DNA from: JAUIAI01 sp041396685 | Lineage (GTDB): Bacteria > Pseudomonadota > Gammaproteobacteria > Burkholderiales > Burkholderiaceae_E | Direction of reading: 5' to 3' | NCBI GenBank assembly: GCA_041396685.1 | Contig: JAWKYD010000015.1 | Coordinates: forward strand, 124,001-188,000 | DNA length: 64,000 bases | Shown: positions 19,104 through 26,601 of the stretch, one piece after another | Layout: every line of letters starts with the position of its first letter | Numbering within the stretch: position 1 is the first letter of the stretch | Program-made: the position numbers and the translations under genes | The notes under the pieces: model-generated | Databases searched by the model: none | Told to the model about the DNA's origin: nothing | Seen by the model: the letters and a program-made list of their open reading frames with translations, nothing else

Positions 19104-19750
19104 CAGCCCATAAGGCAGGCGGCGACGCGGGTGGATGAAAGCAGGCTGCGAGAGGCACCTGTTCCGTAATGATTGTCAGTCGCGTTAGTGTTCTTTGGCC
19201 GCTTTGTGCACCGACGAGCAGATGCATCGGGTGTTCGTGGTGCAACGAGAAGCAGCGCGTCCACGATGACCGATGATGGACAGGTGTTGGCGGGCGACGC
19301 GAGCATAAGTGGGCGGTTCGGCGGCGGAACGTAGCGCGGCGGTGCGGGCAGGATGCCCCCTGCCCGGGGCTGCTTTCTGTTTCACGACATTCGGTCCACA
19401 GGGGTGTCGTCGGCGCCAGGCGGGTCGGATTCGGCTCGCCGTCCGTTTGTTCCTATCTTCGGTGGGCTTTTCGACAAGCCCGCGCAAGCCGGCGGGAAGC
19501 CCGTGGCCGCGCGTGGCGGGTCGGATAGCCCAACTCATTGGTCAATGTCGAGCGCAGCGTCGGGTACCGCGCTGCCGCTGGCACGCGCAGGCATGACGCC
19601 GTTCAAAAAGGGGCGGTCGTCTGGCAATGAGTGTTCGTGAGGAGTGGCCTCGAAGTCGGTTCGATTCGTGGGGCCTCGGGCGATCACCGTCGGGTCTGTT
19701 TCGTTGTCTGGCGGTCGCTGGTCGCGTCGGCGATGGTGGCGGCAGGCTGG

Positions 19751-19796
19751 CCATCGGCGGCTCGATGTTTCACGTGGAACATCGAGCCGCCGATGG
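19751..19796. repeat. 46-bp near-perfect palindrome centred on the first parS site
   Basis: The parS core at 19766-19781 sits in a larger inverted repeat: 23-base arms on either side of the CAC/GTG centre match with a single mismatch inside the core. The outer arms read CCATCGGCGGCTCGAT on the left and ATCGAGCCGCCGATGG on the right. No other site in the region has such extended symmetry. Confidence 0.85.
19766..19781 (+). promoter_or_regulatory. parS site 1
   Basis: TGTTTCACGTGGAACA, full match to the consensus; the leftmost site, inside a 46-bp palindrome. Confidence 0.9.
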
Positions 19797-19990
19797 GACC
19801 CGGCCGCGGCGATCCGTGGCGTCGCTGTGGTTCGTTTGGCACTCTTGCGTTGCCGTTGAGGGACGACGGATTATGGCGGTGTCAAAGGGTTTCCCCAGCG
19901 CACTGTTCTTGTCGTGTTTTGGTCCGGTCGGGTTTGATCGAGCCTGGCGGGCCGGTGTGCTGTTTCGTTGGACACCGAAAGGGTTCGAAG

Positions 19991-20080
19991 CATCGAGGTG
20001 CGCCAGGTTCAGGGCCGAGGGGGGGGGAACGCGCGCGATGCCGACCAGCCGCTCGGCGATCGGAACATCGAGGTGCGCCA
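19991..20080. repeat. Direct repeat pair flanking a GC-rich core, related in inversion to 21741-21847
   Basis: CATCGAGGTGCGCCA occurs at 19991-20005 and again at 20066-20080, a 75-base period. Between them, 20031-20058 is an inverted copy (about 26 of 27 bases) of 21777-21804. The same core is thus flanked by different direct repeats at the two places. Confidence 0.6.
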
Positions 20081-20510
20081 ACCTCAGACGCAACCGCTCG
20101 CAGCTCGCGTTGAGATCGAAGTTCGTTTGCCGTGCGACAAGGGCGATCCGGTTCTCCCCGCTGGGGAATTTTCAGTTGTCACTGGCGCCGGGGTGCCAGC
20201 GCTAACCCAGTGGCGCATGGATCCGTGCCGCCGTCGGTTGATGGCAGGAGCTTTCCCTTGCTCGGCGGCCCGGGTGATGACGACACGAAGAGTGTGATCT
20301 CGAAAGCGTTCTCGTAAGGCCATTTCGCCTGAGCTCGGCGCCGGCCTGGCTGGCTATCGGGGTCGGTGGCATAGTCAATATCGAGGACGAAGCGGGCTCG
20401 GTTCGATTTGATCGGCGTGCTATCTGCGAGTTGACCCTTGCTCGCCGCCGCGCATTTCGTCGCGCCGGATCTTCGTGACGGGCCCGGGAGGCATTTCTGC
20501 TGCTTGTCGA

Positions 20511-20526
20511 TGTTCCACGTGAAACA
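20511..20526 (-). promoter_or_regulatory. parS site 2 (reverse orientation)
   Basis: TGTTCCACGTGAAACA, the exact reverse complement of the major site type. Confidence 0.9.
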
Positions 20527-21195
20527 TTGTGGGTCCTCACGCTATGACGCCCTCCTTCATTGCATCGCCACGTCTTCGGTTTCTGTTTGCGCCGAGCGGT
20601 TTTGCCTTGGCGACGGACATCTTCCCAAAGCGAAAAGTTGGATCGTCCCGGACACGGCCTGCCGTAAAGGGGATGCGCCCATCAATACGCGCGGTGCCCG
20701 GCCAGCGTTGGCCTCGGGCTCGTCTGGATGGCGCCCAATCGCAGCGATATCGAACGATTCTGCGAGCATTGGTAACGCCGCGGGCCGTACGAAGCGCAGA
20801 TGCGAGGCGCGTGGGGAATGAAGTTGCGTGGACCTCGCCCCATTGTCGCGTTCTCACATCACCGTGCCTCGTTGTAGACGGTCATCGGCATGCGGTTTCA
20901 TGCCGTGCGGTGGCGATCCGTTGATTCCGCCTCCCGCGCAGGTGCGTGCTTGGTCGCATGGGGATTAGCCACGCGCATCTTCAGCCATGCGAGATAGGGT
21001 TGGTTGGATGGCTCCGCACACGACTGCGCGCAACGGATGTCCCGCATCGCCCGATGTTTGCTTTGCGATCATGTCACCGGAGGCCTCGTGACGCCGGCTA
21101 GCGGGTTGCGGCGCCTGGGCATTGCAGCCCTGCCTGGAAGGCGTTGGCGGTAGCCGCAGGATGGCCGGGTGCATATTGCCGTTGGCGGACTGAGA

Positions 21196-21211
21196 TGTTT
21201 CACGTGGAACG
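21196..21211 (+). promoter_or_regulatory. parS site 3 (one change)
   Basis: TGTTTCACGTGGAACG; only the last base departs from the major type. Confidence 0.8.
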
Positions 21212-21536
21212 TCGATCCTGGTCGCGTCACCAATCCGGAAGGCCGCCGACGCAAGCGAACTTGAAGCCCGAGTGAGTTGCTGCTGTCTGGCGTGCTGCCG
21301 AAGGGCGGCGGAGATGACCGGCTGGATCATTGAGTCGCCGGGTTCAGTCCGATTCAGCATGATCGGATGTCCTGAGCTGCCCGATCGATACGATTGCGAA
21401 GTGGGCCGAAAACTCCCAGACGGGACGACCCGCGTTACTTGGGAAGGTGGGGGACTGGCGAGTAGGTCGGTCGACTAGTCGATCCGCGAACGGGTGATGC
21501 GTCGCAAAGGCCATGCCGCCCATCTGTTCATGCCGA

Positions 21537-21552
21537 TGTTTCACGTGGAACA
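21537..21552 (+). promoter_or_regulatory. parS site 4
   Basis: TGTTTCACGTGGAACA, full match. Confidence 0.9.
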
Positions 21553-21740
21553 CTTGGTCACAGGGTCTCGGGCCGTCGGTGATGGCGCATCTCGGATCGA
21601 GCGCGCCACAACGAAGACTGCCTGCACCAGAAGCCAATCAATCAATCGATCGATCCAGAGCCGCCCGGGAGGACGCCATTCCTCAAACCCCATTTGCATG
21701 GCTTCGAGAAGAACTTGCATTGAGCTTGCGTCTTAGGGAT

Positions 21741-21847
21741 TGGTCCGGGTGCCCGTCGACGGGAATGCTTGTATCCGCCGAGCGGCTGCTCGGCATCGCG
21801 CGCGCTCCCCTTTGGTCCGGGTGCGCGTTGACGGGAATGCTTGTATC
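21741..21847 (+). repeat. 35-bp direct repeat (72-bp period) around the GC-rich core
   Basis: The 35 bases at 21741-21775 recur at 21813-21847 with two differences; both copies start TGGTCCGGGTG and end GAATGCTTGTATC. The intervening 21777-21804 is the inverted counterpart of 20031-20058. The second copy ends 13 bases before parS site 5. Confidence 0.7.
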
Positions 21848-21860
21848 TCGCCCAAAGCGA

Positions 21861-21876
21861 TGTTCCACGTGGAACA
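21861..21876. promoter_or_regulatory. parS site 5 (fully symmetric)
   Basis: TGTTCCACGTGGAACA, a perfect palindrome. Confidence 0.9.
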
Positions 21877-21981
21877 TCATCTATGTTTTGGATCTCGTTG
21901 CGCTCAGGAGCCACATGGGCCTTATTGTTCGACGGGTCGCCTTTGTCTGCCGACACCGCGGTGACATTCGGCACATTTCGA

Positions 21982-21997
21982 TGTTCCACGTGGAACA
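21982..21997. promoter_or_regulatory. parS site 6 (fully symmetric)
   Basis: TGTTCCACGTGGAACA, a perfect palindrome, 121 bases after site 5. Confidence 0.9.
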
Positions 21998-22234
21998 TTG
22001 CGATCGGAACTCAGTGCATGGGCTGGCTCATGCGTGAACTGTCGCTACCAGAGCTTATGTCTCGACAACCTGCGATTGGGATGAGAATGATATGCCGAAC
22101 TCAAGGATGCTTCAATTCAGGCCTCAAACTCCGAGGCAGCCAAGACGATGGGCACGGGCCGTGAAGGACTCCCTGAGGGGCGAGATCTGTATGACTAGGA
22201 GGAACCCATCCTCGGTCCATCAGGCTCGCAAAAA

Positions 22235-22250
22235 TGTTTCACCTGGAACA
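22235..22250 (+). promoter_or_regulatory. parS site 7 (one change)
   Basis: TGTTTCACCTGGAACA; the central CACGTG is changed to CACCTG. Confidence 0.7.
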
Positions 22251-22304
22251 ATGCCATGCCGGTTCTGCGCGGGATCGTGGATCAACCGACCGGGCTCGCG
22301 AGAA

Positions 22305-22320
22305 TGTTTCACGTGGAACA
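22305..22320 (+). promoter_or_regulatory. parS site 8
   Basis: TGTTTCACGTGGAACA, full match, 70 bases after site 7. Confidence 0.9.
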
Positions 22321-22686
22321 TTGCTTCCACTTCTCCGGGTCTCAGGCAGCATTAATGTGGGCATGGGGGTCGAGCAAGCAACGGTCGATGACCGAGGCGG
22401 AGAGTGTCCGCAGGGGTGCCTGGCGCTATCCAAGATTCGCTTAACAGCGACCTTCTTATAAGTCGGTCACGGGAGAGGGCTTGAGAGTGAATCGGGCTTG
22501 ACGGCAGACCGTCGGTAGATCGGCTCGAGGATGACCATTGGCGGCAACCGGCTCAAGAGCGGCTCAATAATGGCTTTTTGGGGAAGAGAGAGACCTGCCA
22601 AGGCAGTAAACGATCTGGTTGGTGGCTTGGGCAGAGGGGCGAGATAGTTAGAGGTCTATCGCGGCAGATCGGCGACGGGACCGCGA

Positions 22687-22702
22687 TGTTTCACGTGGAA
22701 CA
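22687..22702 (+). promoter_or_regulatory. parS site 9
   Basis: TGTTTCACGTGGAACA, full match, isolated by over 250 bases on each side. Confidence 0.9.
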
Positions 22703-22967
22703 TTGATTTGGATGCGACGCAATTGACTAGGCCGCGTCAATCGTCGAGCAAGGAGGTTGATTCCTTCGCGCACCGCAGCGCGCCCTGACTTCAGGGTCGG
22801 CAGCAAGGCGCTAAGCGCAGGGATATCGGGCGACCGCGAGTATTGGCATCGCCGCTGATGGCCCGAGCAGGGATACTTGTGCGTGGCGCATGGGTCACCG
22901 TCTTCTTGATGGCGGTGCGGAGCGCTTGCGTTAACGGCGACGTTGCGTTCCGTTTGTCCGGCAAAGA

Positions 22968-22983
22968 TGTTCCACGTGAAACA
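22968..22983 (-). promoter_or_regulatory. parS site 10 (reverse orientation)
   Basis: TGTTCCACGTGAAACA, reverse complement of the major type. Confidence 0.9.
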
Positions 22984-23097
22984 TTGCCTGTTGGCATTCA
23001 GCCTGAGACCTGGACGCTCAACGAGAAAAACGGACTGCTTGTACCGTGGGCCAACGGGAAAGCTACTGAACACGTTAGACAGCCTGTTTCTTCTAGA

Positions 23098-23113
23098 TGT
23101 TTCACGTGGAACA
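23098..23113 (+). promoter_or_regulatory. parS site 11
   Basis: TGTTTCACGTGGAACA, full match; 119 bases before the first unit of the tandem array. Confidence 0.9.
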
Positions 23114-23216
23114 TCGTTCGCGAGTATGCTGCACGGCCCAGCGTATGAGCAGGCTGGGTAAACGGCCTCGTCGTGCCCTCCCCTCGTCCTTCCGTAAGCC
23201 ATCGCAAGCTAGCAAA

Positions 23217-23232
23217 TGTCTCACATAGAATA
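23217..23232 (+). promoter_or_regulatory. Decayed parS-like site, array unit 1
   Basis: TGTCTCACATAGAATA, four differences from the major type; placed by its 106-base spacing to the next unit. Confidence 0.5.
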
Positions 23233-23322
23233 TTGACGCGACGGCAGAGTGCGGGTCCCTGGCAAACAGCAAAGATGGCTACGAGCGCGAACCTCAGCGT
23301 CGCCCGGGGTTAGCTCAACGTT

Positions 23323-23338
23323 TGTTTCACGTGGAACA
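23323..23338 (+). promoter_or_regulatory. parS site, array unit 2
   Basis: TGTTTCACGTGGAACA, full match. Confidence 0.9.
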
Positions 23339-23429
23339 TTTAGGAGTTGGTTGGACGCACGTCCGCGGCTGGCACTTGCTTATCGCTAAGCGTGCGATCT
23401 TGATTTTTGCTGCGACATGGTTCAGCGAA

Positions 23430-23445
23430 CGTTTCATACCGAAGA
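23430..23445 (+). promoter_or_regulatory. Decayed parS-like site, array unit 3
   Basis: CGTTTCATACCGAAGA, six differences; recognised only because it is exactly one period from both neighbours. Confidence 0.4.
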
Positions 23446-23536
23446 TCGGCGGAATGTCCGCATGCGAAACCCTGGCGCGTGCTATGGATCGACAACGTTG
23501 CCGAGCCTGATTGTGGGTGCGGCGGGGCTGCACGAA

Positions 23537-23552
23537 TGTTTCACGTGGAACA
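23537..23552 (+). promoter_or_regulatory. parS site, array unit 4
   Basis: TGTTTCACGTGGAACA, full match. Confidence 0.9.
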
Positions 23553-23643
23553 TTCGCGGGATCGCTAACGTGGTGCCCCGAGCACTTACCACCGATCCAC
23601 CAGTCTGCGTGGCTTGAAAGCAGCTCCCTTGCGACCCGACGAA

Positions 23644-23659
23644 CGTTTCACGTGGAACC
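23644..23659 (+). promoter_or_regulatory. parS site, array unit 5 (two end changes)
   Basis: CGTTTCACGTGGAACC; only the outermost base on each side is altered, the core is intact. Confidence 0.75.
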
Positions 23660-23748
23660 TTCAGGGACTCACCAAATGCGTGTCCCAGGAGAAACGAGTA
23701 ACGTTTAAAGTGCCGAGTCTGAATGTTGCTGCTGAGCAATTCGTCGAT

Positions 23749-23764
23749 TGTTTCACGTGGAACA
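23749..23764 (+). promoter_or_regulatory. parS site, array unit 6
   Basis: TGTTTCACGTGGAACA, full match. Confidence 0.9.
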
Positions 23765-23857
23765 TTGGCGGGTTGGCTGAATGGCATATCCCTGGTGCAC
23801 GCAAAACGATCGACCAGATTGGCGAGATTGAATGTTGCTGCGACATCGTTCGACGAG

Positions 23858-23873
23858 CGTTTCACATAGAACA
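23858..23873 (+). promoter_or_regulatory. Decayed parS-like site, array unit 7
   Basis: CGTTTCACATAGAACA; three differences, two of them in the central GTG. Confidence 0.55.
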
Positions 23874-23963
23874 TTCGCGGGTCGACCGAATGCGTTTCTC
23901 TGGGCATGCAAAGGCTCGACCAAGTTGTTGAGCTTGATGCTCCCTGGGACGTGGCCTGACGAA

Positions 23964-23979
23964 TGTTTCACGTGGAACA
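23964..23979 (+). promoter_or_regulatory. parS site, array unit 8
   Basis: TGTTTCACGTGGAACA, full match; start of the most uniform part of the array. Confidence 0.9.
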
Positions 23980-24070
23980 TTCGCGGGTCGGCCAAATGCT
24001 TCTCTCTGGCTTATGCAAAAGATCGACCAGGTTGTTGAGCTTGAAGCTCCCTGGGACGTGACTTGACGAA

Positions 24071-24086
24071 TGTTTCACGTGGAACA
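24071..24086 (+). promoter_or_regulatory. parS site, array unit 9
   Basis: TGTTTCACGTGGAACA, full match. Confidence 0.9.
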
Positions 24087-24177
24087 TTCGCGGGTTGGCC
24101 AAATGCTTCTCTCTGGCACATGCAATGCATCGACCAGGTTGTTGAGCGTGAATGCTCCTGGGGCGTGGCTTAACGAA

Positions 24178-24193
24178 TGTTTCACGTGGAACA
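24178..24193 (+). promoter_or_regulatory. parS site, array unit 10
   Basis: TGTTTCACGTGGAACA, full match. Confidence 0.9.
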
Positions 24194-24284
24194 TTTGCGA
24201 GTCGGCCGAGTGCGTTTCCCTGGCACATGCAAAGGATCGACCAGGCTATTGAACTTGAAGCTCCCTGGGGCGTGGCTTAATGAA

Positions 24285-24300
24285 TGTTTCACGTGGAACA
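24285..24300 (+). promoter_or_regulatory. parS site, array unit 11
   Basis: TGTTTCACGTGGAACA, full match. Confidence 0.9.
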
Positions 24301-24391
24301 CTCGCGGGTCGGCGGAATGCGTATCCCTGGCATGTGCAAAGGTTCGAGCAGGTTGTTGGGCTTGAATATCCCTGGGGCGTGGCTTGACGAA

Positions 24392-24407
24392 TGTTTCACG
24401 TGGAACA
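24392..24407 (+). promoter_or_regulatory. parS site, array unit 12
   Basis: TGTTTCACGTGGAACA, full match. Confidence 0.9.
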
Positions 24408-24498
24408 TTCGTGCGTCGAATGAAGGCCTATCCCTGGCACATGCTAAGGATCGATTAGGTTGCCGAACTCAAGCGTGGCTATGGCCTGGCTTGATGGA

Positions 24499-24514
24499 TG
24501 TTTCACGTGAAACA
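24499..24514. promoter_or_regulatory. parS site, array unit 13 (fully symmetric)
   Basis: TGTTTCACGTGAAACA, a perfect palindrome and the only symmetric site in the array. Confidence 0.9.
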
Positions 24515-24605
24515 TTCGCGGATCGGACGAATGCGTATCCCCGGCGCATGCCAAAAAGCGACCAGGTTGCCGAGCAGAAGTGTCCCTCCGGCCAGGGTCG
24601 ACGGA

Positions 24606-24621
24606 TGTTTCACGTGGAACA
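24606..24621 (+). promoter_or_regulatory. parS site, array unit 14
   Basis: TGTTTCACGTGGAACA, full match. Confidence 0.9.
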
Positions 24622-24710
24622 CGGGGGATCGACGAACGCGTGTTCCTGGCGCGTGCCATAGATCAAAATGGTAGCCGAGCCCAAATGCTGCACTGGCGTG
24701 CCTCGAAGAA

Positions 24711-24726
24711 TGTTTCACGTGGAACA
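24711..24726 (+). promoter_or_regulatory. parS site, array unit 15
   Basis: TGTTTCACGTGGAACA, full match; start of the second repeat subtype. Confidence 0.9.
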
Positions 24727-24817
24727 TTGGTTGGGATCCTAAGCGCGTTTCCCAGGCATCGGCTAAGGATAGGCTGGGTGCGCGAGCTTGACGGTCAGTC
24801 TGGCCAGCCCTGGCGAA

Positions 24818-24833
24818 TGTCTCGTGTGGAACA
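24818..24833 (+). promoter_or_regulatory. Decayed parS-like site, array unit 16
   Basis: TGTCTCGTGTGGAACA; the right half-site is intact, the left half carries three changes. Confidence 0.55.
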
Positions 24834-24923
24834 TGGGTGGGGTTGTTAAACACGTTTCCCAGGGATCGGCTACGGATCGGCTCCGTGTGCGAGTTTGACG
24901 GTCAGCTCCGGTATCTTCTCGAT

Positions 24924-24939
24924 TGTTTCACGTGGAACA
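24924..24939 (+). promoter_or_regulatory. parS site, array unit 17
   Basis: TGTTTCACGTGGAACA, full match. Confidence 0.9.
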
Positions 24940-25029
24940 TTGGTGGGTTTGATAAGCGGGTTTCCAGGGATCGGCTACGGATCGGCTCTGTGGGCGAGTT
25001 TGACGGTCAGTCCGGCCAACCTTCGCGAT

Positions 25030-25045
25030 TGTTTCACGTGGAACA
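25030..25045 (+). promoter_or_regulatory. parS site, array unit 18
   Basis: TGTTTCACGTGGAACA, full match. Confidence 0.9.
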
Positions 25046-25136
25046 TTGGTGGGGTTGCTAAACGCGCTTCCCAGGCATCGGCTAAGAATCGGTATGGTGA
25101 GCGAGCTTGACGGTCAGTCCGGCGAGCATTGGCGAA

Positions 25137-25152
25137 TGATTCAGGCGGAACA
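25137..25152 (+). promoter_or_regulatory. Decayed parS-like site, array unit 19
   Basis: TGATTCAGGCGGAACA; three changes including both sides of the centre. Confidence 0.5.
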
Positions 25153-25243
25153 TCTGCGGAGTGATCAAACGTGTGTCCTTGGTCGTCGCTAAAAATCGAC
25201 CAGATGCGCGAGCCAGCCTGTCGTTCCGACATGGCTTGATAGA

Positions 25244-25259
25244 TGTTTCACGTGGAACA
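25244..25259 (+). promoter_or_regulatory. parS site, array unit 20
   Basis: TGTTTCACGTGGAACA, full match. Confidence 0.9.
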
Positions 25260-25350
25260 TTGGCGGGGTGACGGAATGCGAGACCCAGTGACGTCCTAGG
25301 AATCAAACAATTTGGTGAGCATAAATGTTGCTGCCGAGTGGCTCGACGGA

Positions 25351-25366
25351 TGCTTCGTGTAGAGCC
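25351..25366 (+). promoter_or_regulatory. Decayed parS-like site, array unit 21
   Basis: TGCTTCGTGTAGAGCC, six changes; placed by exact 107-base spacing on both sides. Confidence 0.4.
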
Positions 25367-25457
25367 TTGATCAGATGGCTGAACGCGTGCCCCTGGCGCT
25401 TGCGAAGGATCAACCAGGAAGCCGAGGCGCTTTGCTGCTCCGGGGCGGATCGACGAA

Positions 25458-25473
25458 TGTTTCACGTGGAACA
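25458..25473 (+). promoter_or_regulatory. parS site, array unit 22 (last)
   Basis: TGTTTCACGTGGAACA, full match. Confidence 0.9.
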
Positions 25474-25925
25474 TTGGCGAGGTGGCCAAAGGCGCGTCCC
25501 TGGCCCGTGCAAAGAATCGACCAAGTCGCTGTCCCGCAAGAAAATGGGGGTCAGGGAAATAGACCAGGCGATTCAGCTGCCGTGGATTACCGGCACGATC
25601 ACCGCGGCCGTCCGTCCACAAGGAAACGACCGGTTGAAGCCGGTTCAGAGGGGTGCAAACAAGCGGCACGCGCCTCTTGCTTGTATGGCTCGCCTATCAG
25701 TTGCATCGAGATGCGCTCGAAGCCTCAGATTTGACGAGGCAACGCCCGCCAGATCTCGAGCGCAGTAGTCATGCAGAAGGAGCGGCTACCGCTTTAGCGC
25801 GCAGCCCGACACCGCCCAGCGCTGGGCAATTACCAGACCGCAGCGTGAAGTCCAGCGTAAACCATCTACATCGGTCACTGCGGTGCGTCGTCGCTCCTGA
25901 GGATTCGACCTGAATCTAGAACCAA

Positions 25926-25941
25926 TGATTCACGTGGAACA
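25926..25941 (+). promoter_or_regulatory. parS site right of the array (one change)
   Basis: TGATTCACGTGGAACA; third base changed, otherwise the major type. Confidence 0.8.
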
Positions 25942-26084
25942 TTGAGGCCGAACGCAAAGCTGTCGTCCGCAATCGCATTGGCATTCAGACAGCATTCCCG
26001 GCGACGTCGAATCCAACATGATGCCGAACAAACCAACAGGCATCCGGCGAACGCCAAACCCCGCGATGAACTGTCGCTCGAAGA

Positions 26085-26100
26085 TGTTCCACGTGAAACA
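26085..26100 (-). promoter_or_regulatory. parS site right of the array (reverse orientation)
   Basis: TGTTCCACGTGAAACA, reverse complement of the major type. Confidence 0.9.
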
Positions 26101-26378
26101 ATGGAAGAAGCGATCGCTCAGCAGACGCAAGATCGAGTATCGTGGGACCAACGCTGTTGGTCGAAACCAGAACGCACCGGGCTCGTTCCCGCTCCCCGCT
26201 CCCAGGAACACGGATTCACGACAATAGCCTCTCCCTAGCGATCGATCTTTCCGCGGATCCGCAGGGGAAAGGAGATGGGATACCGCAGGCGTGACAACCG
26301 CCCTTCGGATGATCGTCTCTCGAGAGTCCTGCGCCCGAGGGCGAAGTAGCCGCACACCCAAGCCAGGCAATTGCGAAC

Positions 26379-26384
26379 TATAAT
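26379..26384 (+). promoter_or_regulatory. Candidate -10 element for the mnmG-rsmG-parAB transcript
   Basis: A perfect TATAAT in a locally AT-rich stretch, about 230 bases before mnmG. The -35 position about 17 bases upstream is not a good match, so this is only a candidate. If correct, it lies between the last two parS sites, and the 5' leader contains the final one. Confidence 0.4.
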
Positions 26385-26585
26385 TAAGGCAACCGGCAGC
26401 GGCGCTTTCCTTTCGGCGGCTCAGCCTCGCGAACACCTTCCGGGCACCACGAACGTTGAAAGTCCGCACCTGCGCGAACTGGCCAAACTGGACGCGCAAA
26501 CGGCGAGCAGCCAGCGCAGAACCTCCTGCCAGCTCATCTCGACGACCGTACAAGCGCGGACGCTTGAACATACGATGACCGCGAA

Positions 26586-26601
26586 TGTTTCACGTGAAAC
26601 A
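26586..26601. promoter_or_regulatory. parS site directly upstream of the mnmG start codon (fully symmetric)
   Basis: TGTTTCACGTGAAACA, a perfect palindrome ending 11 bases before the mnmG ATG. It occupies the place where a ribosome binding site would be expected, and no clear Shine-Dalgarno sequence is visible there. Confidence 0.9.

Larger units (their letters stand above)
22223..22324 (+). repeat. 70-bp-spaced duplication containing parS sites 7 and 8
   Basis: About 32 bases at 22223-22254 and 22293-22324 are near copies: each starts GGCTCGC, then an A-rich step and a parS core, and ends at a GC after AACAATGC or AACATTGC. The duplication includes the flanks, so it is a local copy event rather than independent sites. 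Confidence 0.7.
23217..25530 (+). repeat. Tandem array of about 22 units of 107 bp, each opening with a parS or decayed parS site
   Basis: Unit starts fall at 23217, 23323, 23430, 23537, 23644, 23749, 23858, 23964, 24071, 24178, 24285, 24392, 24499, 24606, 24711, 24818, 24924, 25030, 25137, 25244, 25351 and 25458. Fifteen of 21 steps are exactly 107 bases and all lie between 105 and 109. The whole unit is related, not only the site: after the core come a CGCGGGTCGGC-like block, a TCCCTGGCACATGCAAAGG-like block near unit position 40-60, GATCGACCAGG, and a closing CTTGACGAA. Units at 23964-24391 are the most alike. Those at 24711-25136 form a second subtype with TTTGACGGTCAGTC. Outer units are more diverged. 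The last unit is recognisable to about 25530. Confidence 0.93.

Noticed and set aside
19640..19680. GGTTCGATTC, tRNA T-loop-like
   Set aside because: The adjacent bases do not pair into a T-stem and no other tRNA arm is found.
23217..25530. Possible CRISPR array
   Set aside because: Repeats of 107 bp with homologous, not unique, spacers, and no cas genes nearby. The 16-bp core is parS.
23217..25530. Possible surface-protein repeat gene
   Set aside because: No frame stays open through the array, because 107 is not a multiple of three and the spacing varies between 105 and 109.
19309..26571. Many short open frames in the parS region, often encoding FHVEH, FTWNI or CFTWN peptides
   Set aside because: The shared peptides are translations of the parS core itself in different frames. 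The frames overlap on both strands, lack ribosome binding sites and break at repeat boundaries. They are not genes.
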